A stretch of 64,000 nt of DNA from Flavobacterium sp. KS-LB2 (GTDB taxonomy: Bacteria > Bacteroidota > Bacteroidia > Flavobacteriales > Flavobacteriaceae), in the NCBI RefSeq assembly GCF_036895565.1, contig NZ_CP145904.1:2356001-2420000 (forward strand), in the 5' to 3' direction. The notes beneath the pieces are model-generated. The model made no database searches and was not told the origin of the DNA. It saw only the letters and a program-made list of their open reading frames with translations. Shown one piece after another: positions 1-8,432 of the stretch (position 1 is the first letter of the stretch; each line of letters begins with the position of its first letter). A program made the position numbers and the translations under genes.

Positions 1-1
1 G

Positions 2-1453
2 TTCAAACTGAAGTTGGAAAATTTCAAATTGAAAGTCAAAAATCTTTCGGGTGGGCAGAAAAAAAGGTTATCGCTAGCTATCATTTTGATTAATCGTCCT
101 GATTTATTAATTCTGGATGAACCTACGAATCACTTGGATTTAGAGATGATTGAATGGTTGGAAAGCTATTTTGCCAAAGAAAATATTACGTTGTTTATGG
201 TGACGCACGACCGTTTCTTCTTGGAGCGTGTGTGTAATGAAATCATTGAGCTGGACAACGGAAAATTATACCAATACAAAGGAAATTACTCTTATTATTT
301 AGAGAAAAAAGAAGAACGCATTGCCTCCGAGAATTCGAGTGTGGATAAAGCGCAGAATCTTTTTGTGAAAGAATTAGAGTGGATGCGCCGCCAACCAAAA
401 GCGAGAACTACTAAGTCTAAATCACGTCAGGATGATTTTTATGAAATCAAGGAAAAAGCACAAAGTCGCCGTCGTGAAAATAAAGTAGAGCTTGAAATTA
501 ACATGGAGCGAATGGGAAGCAAGATTATTGAGCTTCACAAAATTTCCAAAAAATTCAAGGATCATGTCATCATGGATAATTTCAGTTTTGATTTTCAACG
601 TGGGGAACGCATTGGGATTATTGGAAAAAACGGAACAGGAAAATCGACTTTCTTGAATTTATTGACCGGGACCTTGCCACTTGACGGTGGAAAAGTAGTC
701 ATTGGTGAAACGATAAAAGTAGGATACTATACACAAAGCGGAATCAACCCAAAACCGGGTCAGCGTGTAATTGATGTGATTAAGGAATACGGAGAATTCA
801 TTCCGTTGATGAAAGGGAAATTGATATCGGCATCACAATTATTAGAGCGATTCTTGTTTGATGCTAAAAAACAATATGATTTTGTAGACAGATTAAGCGG
901 TGGTGAATTAAAACGTTTGTATTTGTGTACGGTTTTGATTCAGAATCCAAACTTCTTGATTCTGGATGAGCCAACGAATGATTTGGATATTGTAACACTG
1001 AATGTTCTAGAAAGCTTCCTTTTGGATTATCCGGGTTGTCTTTTAGTAGTATCTCACGATAGATATTTCATGGATAAAATTGTAGATCACTTATTCATTT
1101 TTAGAGGTGATGGTGTGGTCGAAGATTTCCCTGGAAACTATTCTGATTTTAGAGCCTATGAAGACAGTACTGATGTAGCGCAAAAAGAGGAAAACAAAGC
1201 CGAAAAGAAAGACTGGAAACAAAACAACCCAACTGGAAACTTGACTTTCAACGAGCAAAAAGAATATCAAAAACTAGAACGTGAAATCAAGGACTTAGAA
1301 CTTCAGAAAGTAGCTATTGAGCAATTATTTGCAGATGGAAAAGTAGAAGAAAGCAATGTTTTGGCCAAAGCCAAAGAACTGGAAAACATCAATAATAAAA
1401 TTGAAGATAAAGAAGAACGCTGGTTTGAGCTGAGCACGAAGATAGAAGGATAG
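2..1453 (+). CDS. ABC-F family ATPase (Uup-like), 5' end outside window
   Basis: The frame is open from base 2, so the gene begins before the window. A TTG at 14 is only an internal leucine. The visible part starts at the signature of the first ATPase domain (LSGGQ), followed by Walker B LILDEPTNHLD and switch MVTHDR. A second full domain follows: Walker A GKNGTGKST near base 630, LSGGELKRL near 895, LDEPTNDLD and VVSHDR. There are no membrane segments. A charged helical tail after about base 1200 resembles the Uup-type C-terminal coiled coil. ABC-F proteins act on ribosomes or nucleic acids rather than in transport. Uup is the closest type, but other ABC-F subfamilies are possible. Confidence 0.9.
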   Translation, partial: FKLKLENFKLKVKNLSGGQKKRLSLAIILINRPDLLILDEPTNHLDLEMIEWLESYFAKENITLFMVTHDRFFLERVCNEIIELDNGKLYQYKGNYSYYLEKKEERIASENSSVDKAQNLFVKELEWMRRQPKARTTKSKSRQDDFYEIKEKAQSRRRENKVELEINMERMGSKIIELHKISKKFKDHVIMDNFSFDFQRGERIGIIGKNGTGKSTFLNLLTGTLPLDGGKVVIGETIKVGYYTQSGINPKPGQRVIDVIKEYGEFIPLMKGKLISASQLLERFLFDAKKQYDFVDRLSGGELKRLYLCTVLIQNPNFLILDEPTNDLDIVTLNVLESFLLDYPGCLLVVSHDRYFMDKIVDHLFIFRGDGVVEDFPGNYSDFRAYEDSTDVAQKEENKAEKKDWKQNNPTGNLTFNEQKEYQKLEREIKDLELQKVAIEQLFADGKVEESNVLAKAKELENINNKIEDKEERWFELSTKIEG

Positions 1454-1769
1454 AATTAGTTCAGGTTTCAGGTACAATTTGCCATGACTTTCATAAATGC
1501 TATTTAATTTATAAACCCACATCGGAATTTAGATTTTGTTGTGGGTTACTTTTTGATATCTACCTTGATAATTGTAAAAAACACTCCCCTACAACAAACT
1601 TTTTTTATAATTCCTAACACTATTTGTATATATTTGAGAAAAGTAAAAGAACTAGTCGTATAGTGATAGACTAGCAAATATTTCATAAAAGACTCAACAA
1701 TATACCACTTTTAGAATCATACAAAGTTATTAAAATCAAGGTAATCCGTCAAGTGTAAATTAATATAAA
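1454..1769. other. intergenic region with promoter and small dyad
   Basis: Besides the terminator, this gap holds a consensus -7 box TATATTTG at 1629-1636. This is a candidate promoter for the VOC gene with a leader of about 130 bases. A dyad CTAGTC (1652-1657) / GACTAG (1669-1674) lies just downstream of the expected transcription start. Nothing else was recognised. Confidence 0.45.
1514..1555 (+). terminator. intrinsic terminator after the ABC-F gene
   Basis: The arms AACCCACA (1514-1521) and TGTGGGTT (1540-1547) are perfectly complementary and are followed by a T-rich stretch. Confidence 0.7.
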
Positions 1770-2450
1770 ATGAATCAAAAAATTGCTCAAATTTCAATTG
1801 TAGTTGACGATTATGACAAAGCTATTGAATTCTATACCACAAAACTTAACTTTATTGTGCTGGAAGACACAGTTATTGATGAAACAAAGCGCTGGGTAAA
1901 AATAGCACCTAACAAACAATCTGAATTTAGTTTATTAGTAGCAAAAGCGGCAAACGAAACACAGAAAACAAGAATTGGAAATCAAACCGGCGGAAGAGTT
2001 TTTCTGTTCCTAAATACTGATAATTTTGAAGCAGATTATAAAAATTTAATTAAAAAAAAGATAAAAATAGTACGAGAACCAAAAATTGAATCTTATGGTA
2101 AAGTTCTTGTATTTGAAGATTGTTTTGGGAATTTATGGGATTTAATAGAGCCTAATAAAGAGAAAAATGATAACTTCTACTCTACTGCTATTTTGAAAGT
2201 ACTGGAGAAAGATAACATTGAAAAAACAAAGAAAGAACTAAAAAAATTGCAAAAACACACCAAAAATGAAATTGGAAATCTTTTGTTTGAAATTCAACAA
2301 TCAAATGAAGATGCATCTGAATTTATAATTTGGGAATGTTTCGAAAATGAAACCGCTTTTAAGTCACATCTTACTTCAACTTATTTAATTGACTTTTTAA
2401 AATTAAATTTAGTCGAATTTGTAAAAGGATATACTGCCACAAAAATATAA
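1770..2450 (+). CDS. VOC (glyoxalase/bleomycin-resistance) domain protein with C-terminal ABM-like domain
   Basis: Residues 1-128 have the vicinal-oxygen-chelate pattern: IAQISIVVDDYDKAIEFYT at the start, then FEDCFGNLWDLIEPN closing the second beta-alpha-beta unit. This fold is used by dioxygenases, glyoxalases and resistance proteins. Residues 138-226 (FYSTAILKV through FENETAFKSHLTS) look like the antibiotic-biosynthesis-monooxygenase (ABM) dimeric ferredoxin-like fold. The substrate cannot be told from sequence. The gene stands alone between two terminators. The VOC part is secure; the ABM assignment is inferred from pattern. Confidence 0.75.
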   Translation: MNQKIAQISIVVDDYDKAIEFYTTKLNFIVLEDTVIDETKRWVKIAPNKQSEFSLLVAKAANETQKTRIGNQTGGRVFLFLNTDNFEADYKNLIKKKIKIVREPKIESYGKVLVFEDCFGNLWDLIEPNKEKNDNFYSTAILKVLEKDNIEKTKKELKKLQKHTKNEIGNLLFEIQQSNEDASEFIIWECFENETAFKSHLTSTYLIDFLKLNLVEFVKGYTATKI

Positions 2451-2490
2451 TTCGCTACTCTAACTAGATAAAAGCACTAGACTAACAAAA

Positions 2491-2529
2491 AACCACAACA
2501 AAATCTATTTCTGTTGTGGTTTTTTTTTT
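2491..2529 (+). terminator. strong intrinsic terminator after the VOC-ABM gene
   Basis: A perfect 10-bp stem (AACCACAACA at 2491-2500 with TGTTGTGGTT at 2512-2521) is followed by a run of T. The adjacent orphan gene on the opposite strand ends just beyond it. Confidence 0.9.
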
Positions 2530-2553
2530 ACAAGCATAGCTACTGCAATAACT

Positions 2554-2859
2554 TTATGCCATAAACAAAGTCTTCTTGTGGTAGTTGTATAAATTCGATG
2601 TGTAAATTGGAAATTTAGCCCCTATTTTTTCAGAAGAGACATCAAATTTAATTCCGTTATGTTTGCGAAACAAGTACACTTCTTTTAAACAATTAGACAA
2701 ACTCTTATGAATAAATGATCTGAAAGTAGGTAACTTCTTGTCACCTACCAATAAATCAATTTGAAAATTCGAACTTGTTTTCGATATGTTATTTCCGATA
2801 ATTTTTATAGTAAATCTTGTCGGAATTCCGTTTTGTTCCCCTTGATACTCTATTACCAT
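2554..2859 (-). CDS. hypothetical protein, 101 aa
   Basis: I do not recognise this protein. It has no signal peptide, membrane segment or cysteine pair. The N-terminal half alternates beta-prone stretches (MVIEYQGEQNGIPTRFTIKIIG); the C-terminal half is basic and aromatic, ending in SNLYNYHKKTLFMA. It starts with ATG at 2859 in an AT-rich context without a clear ribosome binding site. It converges on the VOC gene across the 2491 terminator. It may be a lineage-specific small gene, and protein-level evidence is lacking. Confidence 0.55.
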   Translation of the reverse strand: MVIEYQGEQNGIPTRFTIKIIGNNISKTSSNFQIDLLVGDKKLPTFRSFIHKSLSNCLKEVYLFRKHNGIKFDVSSEKIGAKFPIYTSNLYNYHKKTLFMA

Positions 2860-3171
2860 AGTATTTTAAATTAAATGTGATTCGATTGAATAATGTCTCT
2901 TGATGCTATTTTAATAAATTCTTCATTAAAGATACTAAAAAAAAGAAAACCGCATAATAGCAGTCTTAAATTTAGTAAATAATAACAAAACTAATTCATA
3001 AATAAATTCAAATCACATTTCAAACTCTAAATATTTCAATAAATTATAGTTAGCAGCATTCCACAATCAGCAGCAGTTGCCCTTAAAGAAGAAACCACAA
3101 CAAAATTGAATTCTGCTGTGGTTATTTTATATTATACCTTTTTAATTTTGATTTCTGAGTTTAGGTCGCTT
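2860..3171. other. AT-rich intergenic gap
   Basis: It contains only the terminator-like hairpin at 3093-3123. No open frame with a plausible start or other structure was recognised. Confidence 0.4.
3093..3130. terminator. terminator-like hairpin below the SDR gene
   Basis: The arms AACCACAACA (3093-3102) and TGCTGTGGTT (3114-3123) have one mismatch. The arms and part of the loop nearly repeat the terminator at 2491. The hairpin lies just past the stop of the minus-strand gene at 3172. Confidence 0.6.
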
Positions 3172-4722
3172 TTACCAAGGAATCGGGTTGTAATCTTTCA
3201 AGAATTTTCCGCACCAGTGTTTTCCTGTATTTATTCCGTCAAACAACGGATCCATAACACGTGCCGCACCGTCTACAATATCTAATGGCGGCTGAAAATC
3301 CTCTTCTACCTGTTTTCTTTTGGCTAATTCGGCAGGATCTTCGTCAGTTACCCAACCAGTATCTACGGCGTTCATAAAAATTCCGGCTTTCGCCAAAGTC
3401 CCAGAGGAAGTATGAGTTAACATATTCAAAGCGGCTTTGGCCATATTGGTATGTGGATGGCGGTCTTCTTTGAAAAAACGATGAAATTTCCCTTCCATTG
3501 CCGAAACATTAATAATATGTTTTTTTCCAGTATTGTCTTTCTTCATCACTTCACTAAGACGGTTGCACAATACAAATGGTGCCACTGAATTAACCAACTG
3601 GACTTCGATCATTTCCGTGGTTTCTATTTGTCCCAAACGCAAACGCCAGCTATTGGTTTTTCTTAAATCCACTTGCTGTAAATCGGCATCGAGTTCTCCT
3701 TCTGGGAAAACTTCGTTAGCCACAAGTGCATTATCAAACGAATACGGAATCTGAGATAATTTGGCGGAAGCCCGCAAACCAATTCCTGGTTCTGGCCCAT
3801 GCCAAGTCACCGGCATATTTTGATTGGAAGAAGCCCCAGATGTCAATACCTTTAATTCATCCAAGCAATTGGTATGATCCAGTAATAACTCCTGTACTTG
3901 TTGGGACAAAGAAGCGATAGAACGATCCTCGTTTTCCATCAAATGGGTGTAGAATCCTGCAGGACGTCGCACCGTTTGCGCCGCATTATTGATTAGAATA
4001 TCCAATCGCTTGTATTTTTGTTCGATAAAATTGCAGAAAATTTCCACACTAGGAATGTGCCTTAAATCCAAGCCGTGTATTTTCAAGCGATGTCCCCACT
4101 CCATAAAATCGTCTTCCTTTGAAAATCGCAAAGCCGAATCCACCGGAAACCGAGTAGTTGCAATAACAGTAGCTCCACCACGCAACAGCATTAGGGTAAT
4201 GTGATAGCCTATTTTTAATCTAGAACCAGTAATAACAGCTACTTGTCCTTTTACATCTGCGGTTTGAAAACGTTTGGCATAATTAAAATCGCCACAATCC
4301 GTACACATCGTGTCATAAAAGTGGTGCATTTTAGTAAACTCGGTTTTACAAACGTAACAATTTCGTGGAGTTTCCAGCTCCAATTGTTCTTTTTGGGCAA
4401 GATCATTGTAAGCCAATAATTTTGGCGCTACAAAAACACTTGCCTCGCGAGCATATCGGATTCCTGTTTCTTTTCGGGCGGTTCTATCTTGCTTTTCTTT
4501 TTTTCGTTTAGCAACTAATTTGCCATCCTTTTTACGTCGAGAAAGCTCGTCACGGTCTGGTCTGGAGAACATTCCGGCCGCTTTTATTAAAGCCGTTCGT
4601 TGCTCTTTTGGAATGTCAAAAATTTGGTCGGTATCAGAATTTAATTGCGCTAAAATGGCAATACATCTGTCAATTTCTTCCGAACTTATCTCCGCTTTAT
4701 TTTGTATTTGTTCAATCATCAT
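3172..4722 (-). CDS. SDR-family oxidoreductase-like protein with zinc ribbon and altered active site
   Basis: This 516-aa protein is twice the usual short-chain dehydrogenase length. Residues 1-120 are charged and helical. Residues 122-143 carry Cys-X2-Cys ... Cys-X2-Cys, a likely zinc ribbon. From residue 157 a Rossmann fold begins ([12 protein letters not shown], 161-172), with NNAA at 245-248 and a serine in the catalytic region (INVSAMEG, S407). Where SDR enzymes have YxxxK there is TNMAK (T425, K429), so the catalytic tyrosine is missing. Residues 250-370 are an insertion. The nucleotide-binding fold is clear; the reaction is unknown and the protein may not be a classical dehydrogenase. 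Confidence 0.85.
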   Translation of the reverse strand: MMIEQIQNKAEISSEEIDRCIAILAQLNSDTDQIFDIPKEQRTALIKAAGMFSRPDRDELSRRKKDGKLVAKRKKEKQDRTARKETGIRYAREASVFVAPKLLAYNDLAQKEQLELETPRNCYVCKTEFTKMHHFYDTMCTDCGDFNYAKRFQTADVKGQVAVITGSRLKIGYHITLMLLRGGATVIATTRFPVDSALRFSKEDDFMEWGHRLKIHGLDLRHIPSVEIFCNFIEQKYKRLDILINNAAQTVRRPAGFYTHLMENEDRSIASLSQQVQELLLDHTNCLDELKVLTSGASSNQNMPVTWHGPEPGIGLRASAKLSQIPYSFDNALVANEVFPEGELDADLQQVDLRKTNSWRLRLGQIETTEMIEVQLVNSVAPFVLCNRLSEVMKKDNTGKKHIINVSAMEGKFHRFFKEDRHPHTNMAKAALNMLTHTSSGTLAKAGIFMNAVDTGWVTDEDPAELAKRKQVEEDFQPPLDIVDGAARVMDPLFDGINTGKHWCGKFLKDYNPIPW

Positions 4723-4763
4723 CGTAAAAAATGGGTATTATTCTTGGTAGAATTCCAAGGGCG

Positions 4764-4771
4764 CAAATATA
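4764..4771 (-). promoter_or_regulatory. -7 promoter box of the SDR-like gene
   Basis: On the minus strand this reads TATATTTG, a perfect Bacteroidota TAnnTTTG box 42 bases before the ATG. A small inverted repeat CTTGG/CCAAG (4744-4760) lies in the leader. Confidence 0.65.
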
Positions 4772-4889
4772 GCCTTTTTAAAGTCGTAAAGTTTCAAAGG
4801 CAAAATGCTATTTCACAGAGACACTCAAAGCAAATGCAGAGCCTTACAAAGTTTATTTTTTGTTTTTCAAATTTTAAAAAATCTCCGTG

Positions 4890-4897
4890 TATCTTTG
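4890..4897 (+). promoter_or_regulatory. -7 promoter box of the methyltransferase gene
   Basis: TATCTTTG lies 31 bases before the ATG at 4928. It sits in a T/G-rich stretch (4880-4922) with repeated CTTTG words. It shows that translation cannot begin at upstream in-frame start codons near 4805. Confidence 0.65.
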
Positions 4898-4927
4898 TGT
4901 TTTTACTTTGCGAACCTTTGCGTAATA

Positions 4928-5737
4928 ATGACTATGTTATTTCAAATCCAATCCTATCTTAAATTCCTTTGGCACTCAAAAAATGAGCATGCGGTACATT
5001 CTCCGTTTGTCTTTAGTTTGTTGACTAAATGTTGTTATGATAAAACATTCAAACCCGAATATAGCATCTTAAAAGAGTATAGAAATGGACTTTTAGCAAA
5101 CAATAATACGATTGAAGTAACGGACTTTGGGGCGGGTTCTAAAGTTTTCAAATCCAATACAAGAGTAATTGCTAAAATTGCCCAAACGGCCGGAATTTCA
5201 GCAAAACGTGCCGAATTATTATATAGAATTACTCGTTATTTTCAACCTAACTCTATTTTAGAAATTGGAACTTCATTAGGATTAGCGACTGCTGCACTTG
5301 CCATAGGCTCCCGAAGTGCCGGGATAAAAGCAAAAATCACAACGCTGGAAGGCTGTCCTGAAACAGCAAAAATTGCTCAATTACATTTGCAAAAATTCAA
5401 TTTCAACAATGTAGAATCTATTGTAACAACGTTTAGTTCTTATTTAGAGAAATGGAATTCATCACTGAATACTGCAACTGAACACTTTTCCTTAATTTAC
5501 TTCGATGGAAATCATTCCAAAAAAGCAACACTAGACTATTTTGAATTATTACTCCCTACGATAACTAACGAAAGTGTTTGGATATTTGATGACATTCATT
5601 GGTCTCCAGAAATGGAAATAGCTTGGGAAATCATTAAAACCCATCCAAAAGTAACCGTCACTATTGATACGTTTCAATGGGGATTGGTCTTTTTTAGACG
5701 CGAACAACCCAAAGAACATTTCGTCATTAGGATATAG
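4928..5737 (+). CDS. class I SAM-dependent methyltransferase (O-methyltransferase-like)
   Basis: The protein begins MTMLFQIQSYLKFLWHSKNEHAVHSPFVF, a conserved opening of this flavobacterial family. The start is ATG 4928 (4934 is an alternative), because the promoter box at 4890 excludes the longer frame. The glycine-rich SAM motif I is ILEIGTSLGLATAALA, followed by an acidic strand end (TTLEGCPETAKIAQ) and LIYFDGNHSKKATLDYFELLL, as in catechol/caffeoyl-CoA type O-methyltransferases. WIFDDIHWSPEMEIAW supplies further acidic residues. The substrate is unknown. It precedes the carbonic anhydrase by 31 bases, but that gene has its own promoter box. Confidence 0.82.
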   Translation: MTMLFQIQSYLKFLWHSKNEHAVHSPFVFSLLTKCCYDKTFKPEYSILKEYRNGLLANNNTIEVTDFGAGSKVFKSNTRVIAKIAQTAGISAKRAELLYRITRYFQPNSILEIGTSLGLATAALAIGSRSAGIKAKITTLEGCPETAKIAQLHLQKFNFNNVESIVTTFSSYLEKWNSSLNTATEHFSLIYFDGNHSKKATLDYFELLLPTITNESVWIFDDIHWSPEMEIAWEIIKTHPKVTVTIDTFQWGLVFFRREQPKEHFVIRI

Positions 5738-5742
5738 ATTTG

Positions 5743-5750
5743 TATTTTTG
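5743..5750 (+). promoter_or_regulatory. -7 promoter box of the carbonic anhydrase gene
   Basis: TATTTTTG lies 18 bases before the ATG at 5769 and immediately after the preceding stop. Confidence 0.6.
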
Positions 5751-5768
5751 AATCATAAATAAAACCTC

Positions 5769-6398
5769 ATGGATATCAAACAAATTTTCGAGAATAATCG
5801 CAATTGGATCACTAAAAAACTTCAAAGCGATACCAATTATTTTGACAAATTAGGAAAAGGGCAATCTCCTGAATTCCTATATATTGGTTGTTCAGATAGC
5901 AGAGTTTCTGCCGAAGAGCTTATGGGCTTAGAGCCTGGTGATGTTTTTGTGCATCGCAATATCGCGAATATGGTTCCCAATACAGACCTAAATTCCATGT
6001 CAGTCATTAATTATGCTGTAACGAGCTTAAAAGTAAATCATATCGTAGTTTGCGGTCATTATGGTTGCGGAGGTGTATTTGCAGCCATGCAACAAGCTGA
6101 TTTAGGAATACTGAATCCTTGGTTAAGAAACATTCGAGATGTATATAGAATTCATATAAAAGAACTAGATTCCATAACCGATGAAGGTGAAAAATACAAA
6201 AGACTCGTTGAACTGAATGTACAGGAACAATGCATTAATGTCATTAAAACTGCCGAAGTACAAAGAGCAAACAGACAACGAAATCTAAAAGTTTACGGTT
6301 GGGTTTTTGACATTCATACTGGAAAATTGATTGATTTAAATATTGATTTTGATACAATATTAAAAGACATTACAAAGATTTACAAAATTTCAGAATAA
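5769..6398 (+). CDS. beta-class carbonic anhydrase
   Basis: This zinc enzyme interconverts CO2 and bicarbonate in the cytoplasm. All four family hallmark residues are visible: Cys41 and Asp43 in CSDSR (41-45), and His97 and Cys100 in CGHYGCGG (95-102). RNIAN (63-67) is also typical. The length of 209 aa is normal for bacterial beta enzymes and there is no signal peptide. It is a stand-alone gene with its own -7 box and faces the lipoprotein gene. The family call is firm. In Bacteroidota it usually supplies bicarbonate to carboxylases; that role is inferred. Confidence 0.95.
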   Translation: MDIKQIFENNRNWITKKLQSDTNYFDKLGKGQSPEFLYIGCSDSRVSAEELMGLEPGDVFVHRNIANMVPNTDLNSMSVINYAVTSLKVNHIVVCGHYGCGGVFAAMQQADLGILNPWLRNIRDVYRIHIKELDSITDEGEKYKRLVELNVQEQCINVIKTAEVQRANRQRNLKVYGWVFDIHTGKLIDLNIDFDTILKDITKIYKISE

Positions 6399-6475
6399 CT
6401 CGCCTTTTTGGAATAAAAAAAAAGCCGTCTGACAACTCCTAAAACAAACATAAGACTATTTACTGTCTCTGTTTA

Positions 6476-6510
6476 ATAAAAAAATGACAGCCATTACTGA
6501 CTGTCATTTC
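6476..6510 (-). terminator. terminator of the lipoprotein gene
   Basis: The 9-bp arms AAATGACAG (6482-6490) and CTGTCATTT (6501-6509) are followed by a T run when read on the minus strand. Confidence 0.8.
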
Positions 6511-6538
6511 TAATTTTAAACTAATAATTCCTTTTTCT

Positions 6539-7204
6539 TTATTCTTTAGCTTTTTTCATTTCTCCTGATTTTGCTCCCATTCTATTTAAAGTATACATAG
6601 GTGCAAATTTCAATTTTAAACCAGCAATTTTTCTGTTATCCTCGCCTGAAAGCCCTTCTTTTTCAACAGTATTTTTTCTGCTGTCTAGTGCTTCGTACAT
6701 TAATTTAACTTCATCCCAATCTTCACGAGAATAAGCATCTTTATTCGTTTCTACAGTACTTACAAATTGTTGATAAACCCCTAGAATATTGTCTTTGTTT
6801 ACCCAAGTAAAACTCATATCATCCCCTATTTTTCCTTCACCAAACAAAGCATTTCTTAGTTGTTGTTTTGGATTAGCAGCCATAGCTTTTTCTTGCATTT
6901 CAGCTTCATACTTAGCTTTCAAGGCTTCATATTTAGCAGTTGCTGCATCAAGACGTTCTTGTGCTTCTGCATTATCTTTGATGTTTGCCAAAGCTGCTTG
7001 AGCATCTCCACTTCTTAATTGATAAGTTGCTTCAATACCTTGCCAGTTTGCTTTAGCATCTTCTGACGCAACATTTCCTAATGAATCCACATACATTACA
7101 TAAGTGTCAACTGTTTTTTCTGCTTGCACAGCTTTTTCATCTTTACATGAAGTAAACCCTAAAGCGATTACCGCTATTCCTAAAACCATTTTTGAACTTT
7201 TCAT
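6539..7204 (-). CDS. putative lipoprotein, helical, unknown function (221 aa)
   Basis: A short basic start and hydrophobic stretch end in a lipobox, GFTSC, with Cys20 as the expected lipidation site, so the mature protein is membrane-anchored. Residues 55-115 are Ala/Lys/Glu/Gln-rich and strongly helical (AQERLDAATAKYEALKAKYEAEM). The rest is also helical with few cysteines. It resembles a family of flavobacterial lipoproteins often labelled only by a DUF number (DUF6565 is my recollection, unverified). It has a monocistronic layout with its own terminator. No enzymatic motif was seen. Confidence 0.75.
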   Translation of the reverse strand: MKSSKMVLGIAVIALGFTSCKDEKAVQAEKTVDTYVMYVDSLGNVASEDAKANWQGIEATYQLRSGDAQAALANIKDNAEAQERLDAATAKYEALKAKYEAEMQEKAMAANPKQQLRNALFGEGKIGDDMSFTWVNKDNILGVYQQFVSTVETNKDAYSREDWDEVKLMYEALDSRKNTVEKEGLSGEDNRKIAGLKLKFAPMYTLNRMGAKSGEMKKAKE

Positions 7205-7585
7205 AACTACTTGATTTGATTAATATTATTTGTGTAAATTTAGGAAACAATATTCAATTCGTAATTATAATCCAAAAATCATATAAATAATACATATAAT
7301 TATGAAATAAAAAGAAATAAAGTGTGAATTATATAAATTAACACTTAAATAGTATAAATAACTTTTGACTTATTCTATGTACTAAAAATTGTATTTTAAA
7401 AGAAATTCACAAAATTCGCAATTACCTGATTTTAAAAAAGTTAGTTTGAATTGAAAATTAGACATTAAAATGTAACAAATTTTAAAAAACAACTACTTAT
7501 TAATAATTCAAAAGTCTTTTGTACTTTTAAAATCAAATTTAATAGCAACCTGCGCGCTGTCGAAGGTCAAAAATCATATATTCTA
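7205..7585. other. AT-rich divergent intergenic region
   Basis: These 381 bases lie between divergent genes and must hold both promoters. Neither strand shows a perfect TAnnTTTG box; the nearest matches are TAAATTTA for the lipoprotein and TACTTTTA for the ATPase gene. No repeat or small gene was recognised. Confidence 0.4.
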
Positions 7586-8272
7586 ATGGCAAACCCGCTA
7601 ATCAAAATAACCAATATCAAACGAGACTTTGTACTTGGAAACGAAATCGTTTATGTTCTTAAAGGCATTAATTTAGAAATAAACAAAGGAGAATATGTAG
7701 CATTAATGGGACCTTCTGGATCTGGAAAATCAACTTTAATGAATTTATTGGGTTGCTTAGACACGCCTACTTCAGGAAGTTATATTCTGAACGGAAAAGA
7801 TGTCAGCCAGATGAAAGATGATGAATTAGCCGAAATTCGAAATAAAGAAATAGGTTTCGTTTTCCAAACGTTCAACCTTTTACCTAGAACTACCGCTTTA
7901 GACAACGTGGCTTTACCCATGATTTATGCAGGTTTTTCAAAATCAGAAAGAAAAGTTCGAGCTACCGAAGTACTCGAACAAGTAAATCTTGCTGACAGAA
8001 TGGACCACCAGCCCAACCAACTTTCGGGAGGACAACGCCAGCGTGTAGCCATTGCCCGTGCTTTGGTCAACAAACCATCCATTATTCTTGCTGATGAACC
8101 TACAGGAAATCTAGACAGTAAAACCTCTTTAGAAATCATGAAACTTTTTGGAGACATCCATGCCAATGGAAACACTGTAATTCTAGTAACGCACGAGGAA
8201 GAAATCGCCGCTTACGCCAATCGCGTCATTCGTTTGCGTGACGGACTCATAGAAAGCGACACTTCTAAATAG
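7586..8272 (+). CDS. ABC transporter ATP-binding protein, LolD/MacB type
   Basis: This single nucleotide-binding domain of 228 aa has Walker [10 protein letters not shown]-loop [10 protein letters not shown], signature [15 protein letters not shown], Walker [13 protein letters not shown] and H-loop VTHEEE. The [11 protein letters not shown] pattern and overall length fit the LolD/MacB/FtsE-like group that powers lipoprotein release or macrolide/peptide export. No permease gene is adjacent, so its partner is encoded elsewhere. A structured intergenic repeat follows the stop by 8 bases. Confidence 0.9.
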   Translation: MANPLIKITNIKRDFVLGNEIVYVLKGINLEINKGEYVALMGPSGSGKSTLMNLLGCLDTPTSGSYILNGKDVSQMKDDELAEIRNKEIGFVFQTFNLLPRTTALDNVALPMIYAGFSKSERKVRATEVLEQVNLADRMDHQPNQLSGGQRQRVAIARALVNKPSIILADEPTGNLDSKTSLEIMKLFGDIHANGNTVILVTHEEEIAAYANRVIRLRDGLIESDTSK

Positions 8273-8280
8273 TTTTTTTT

Positions 8281-8383
8281 AGGAGCTTATCCGGCTATTC
8301 GCTACAATCTTTTATAAAAGCTTTCAGCCCTCAAAAGGCTATAGGCTTTTATAAAAGGATTTCCACTTCTATCCGGGCTAGGG
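8281..8383 (+). repeat. structured intergenic repeat, copy A
   Basis: The element starts AGGAGCTTATCC and ends GGATTTCCACTTCTATC plus CGGGCTAGGG. Between them lies a perfect 13-bp stem: CTTTTATAAAAGC, then GCTTTTATAAAAG. The same layout recurs at 13768 and 61866, always on the plus strand after a plus-strand gene. It could work as RNA (3' UTR hairpin) or be a dispersed DNA repeat. Confidence 0.75.
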
Positions 8384-8432
8384 AACCCAAATTACGATTG
8401 CGTTTAAAATTCCAAATAATACTTATCAAAAA

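Noticed and set aside
4805..4927. N-terminal extension of the methyltransferase
   Set aside because: The extension contains the promoter box at 4890 and looks unlike protein; homologous starts match 4928.
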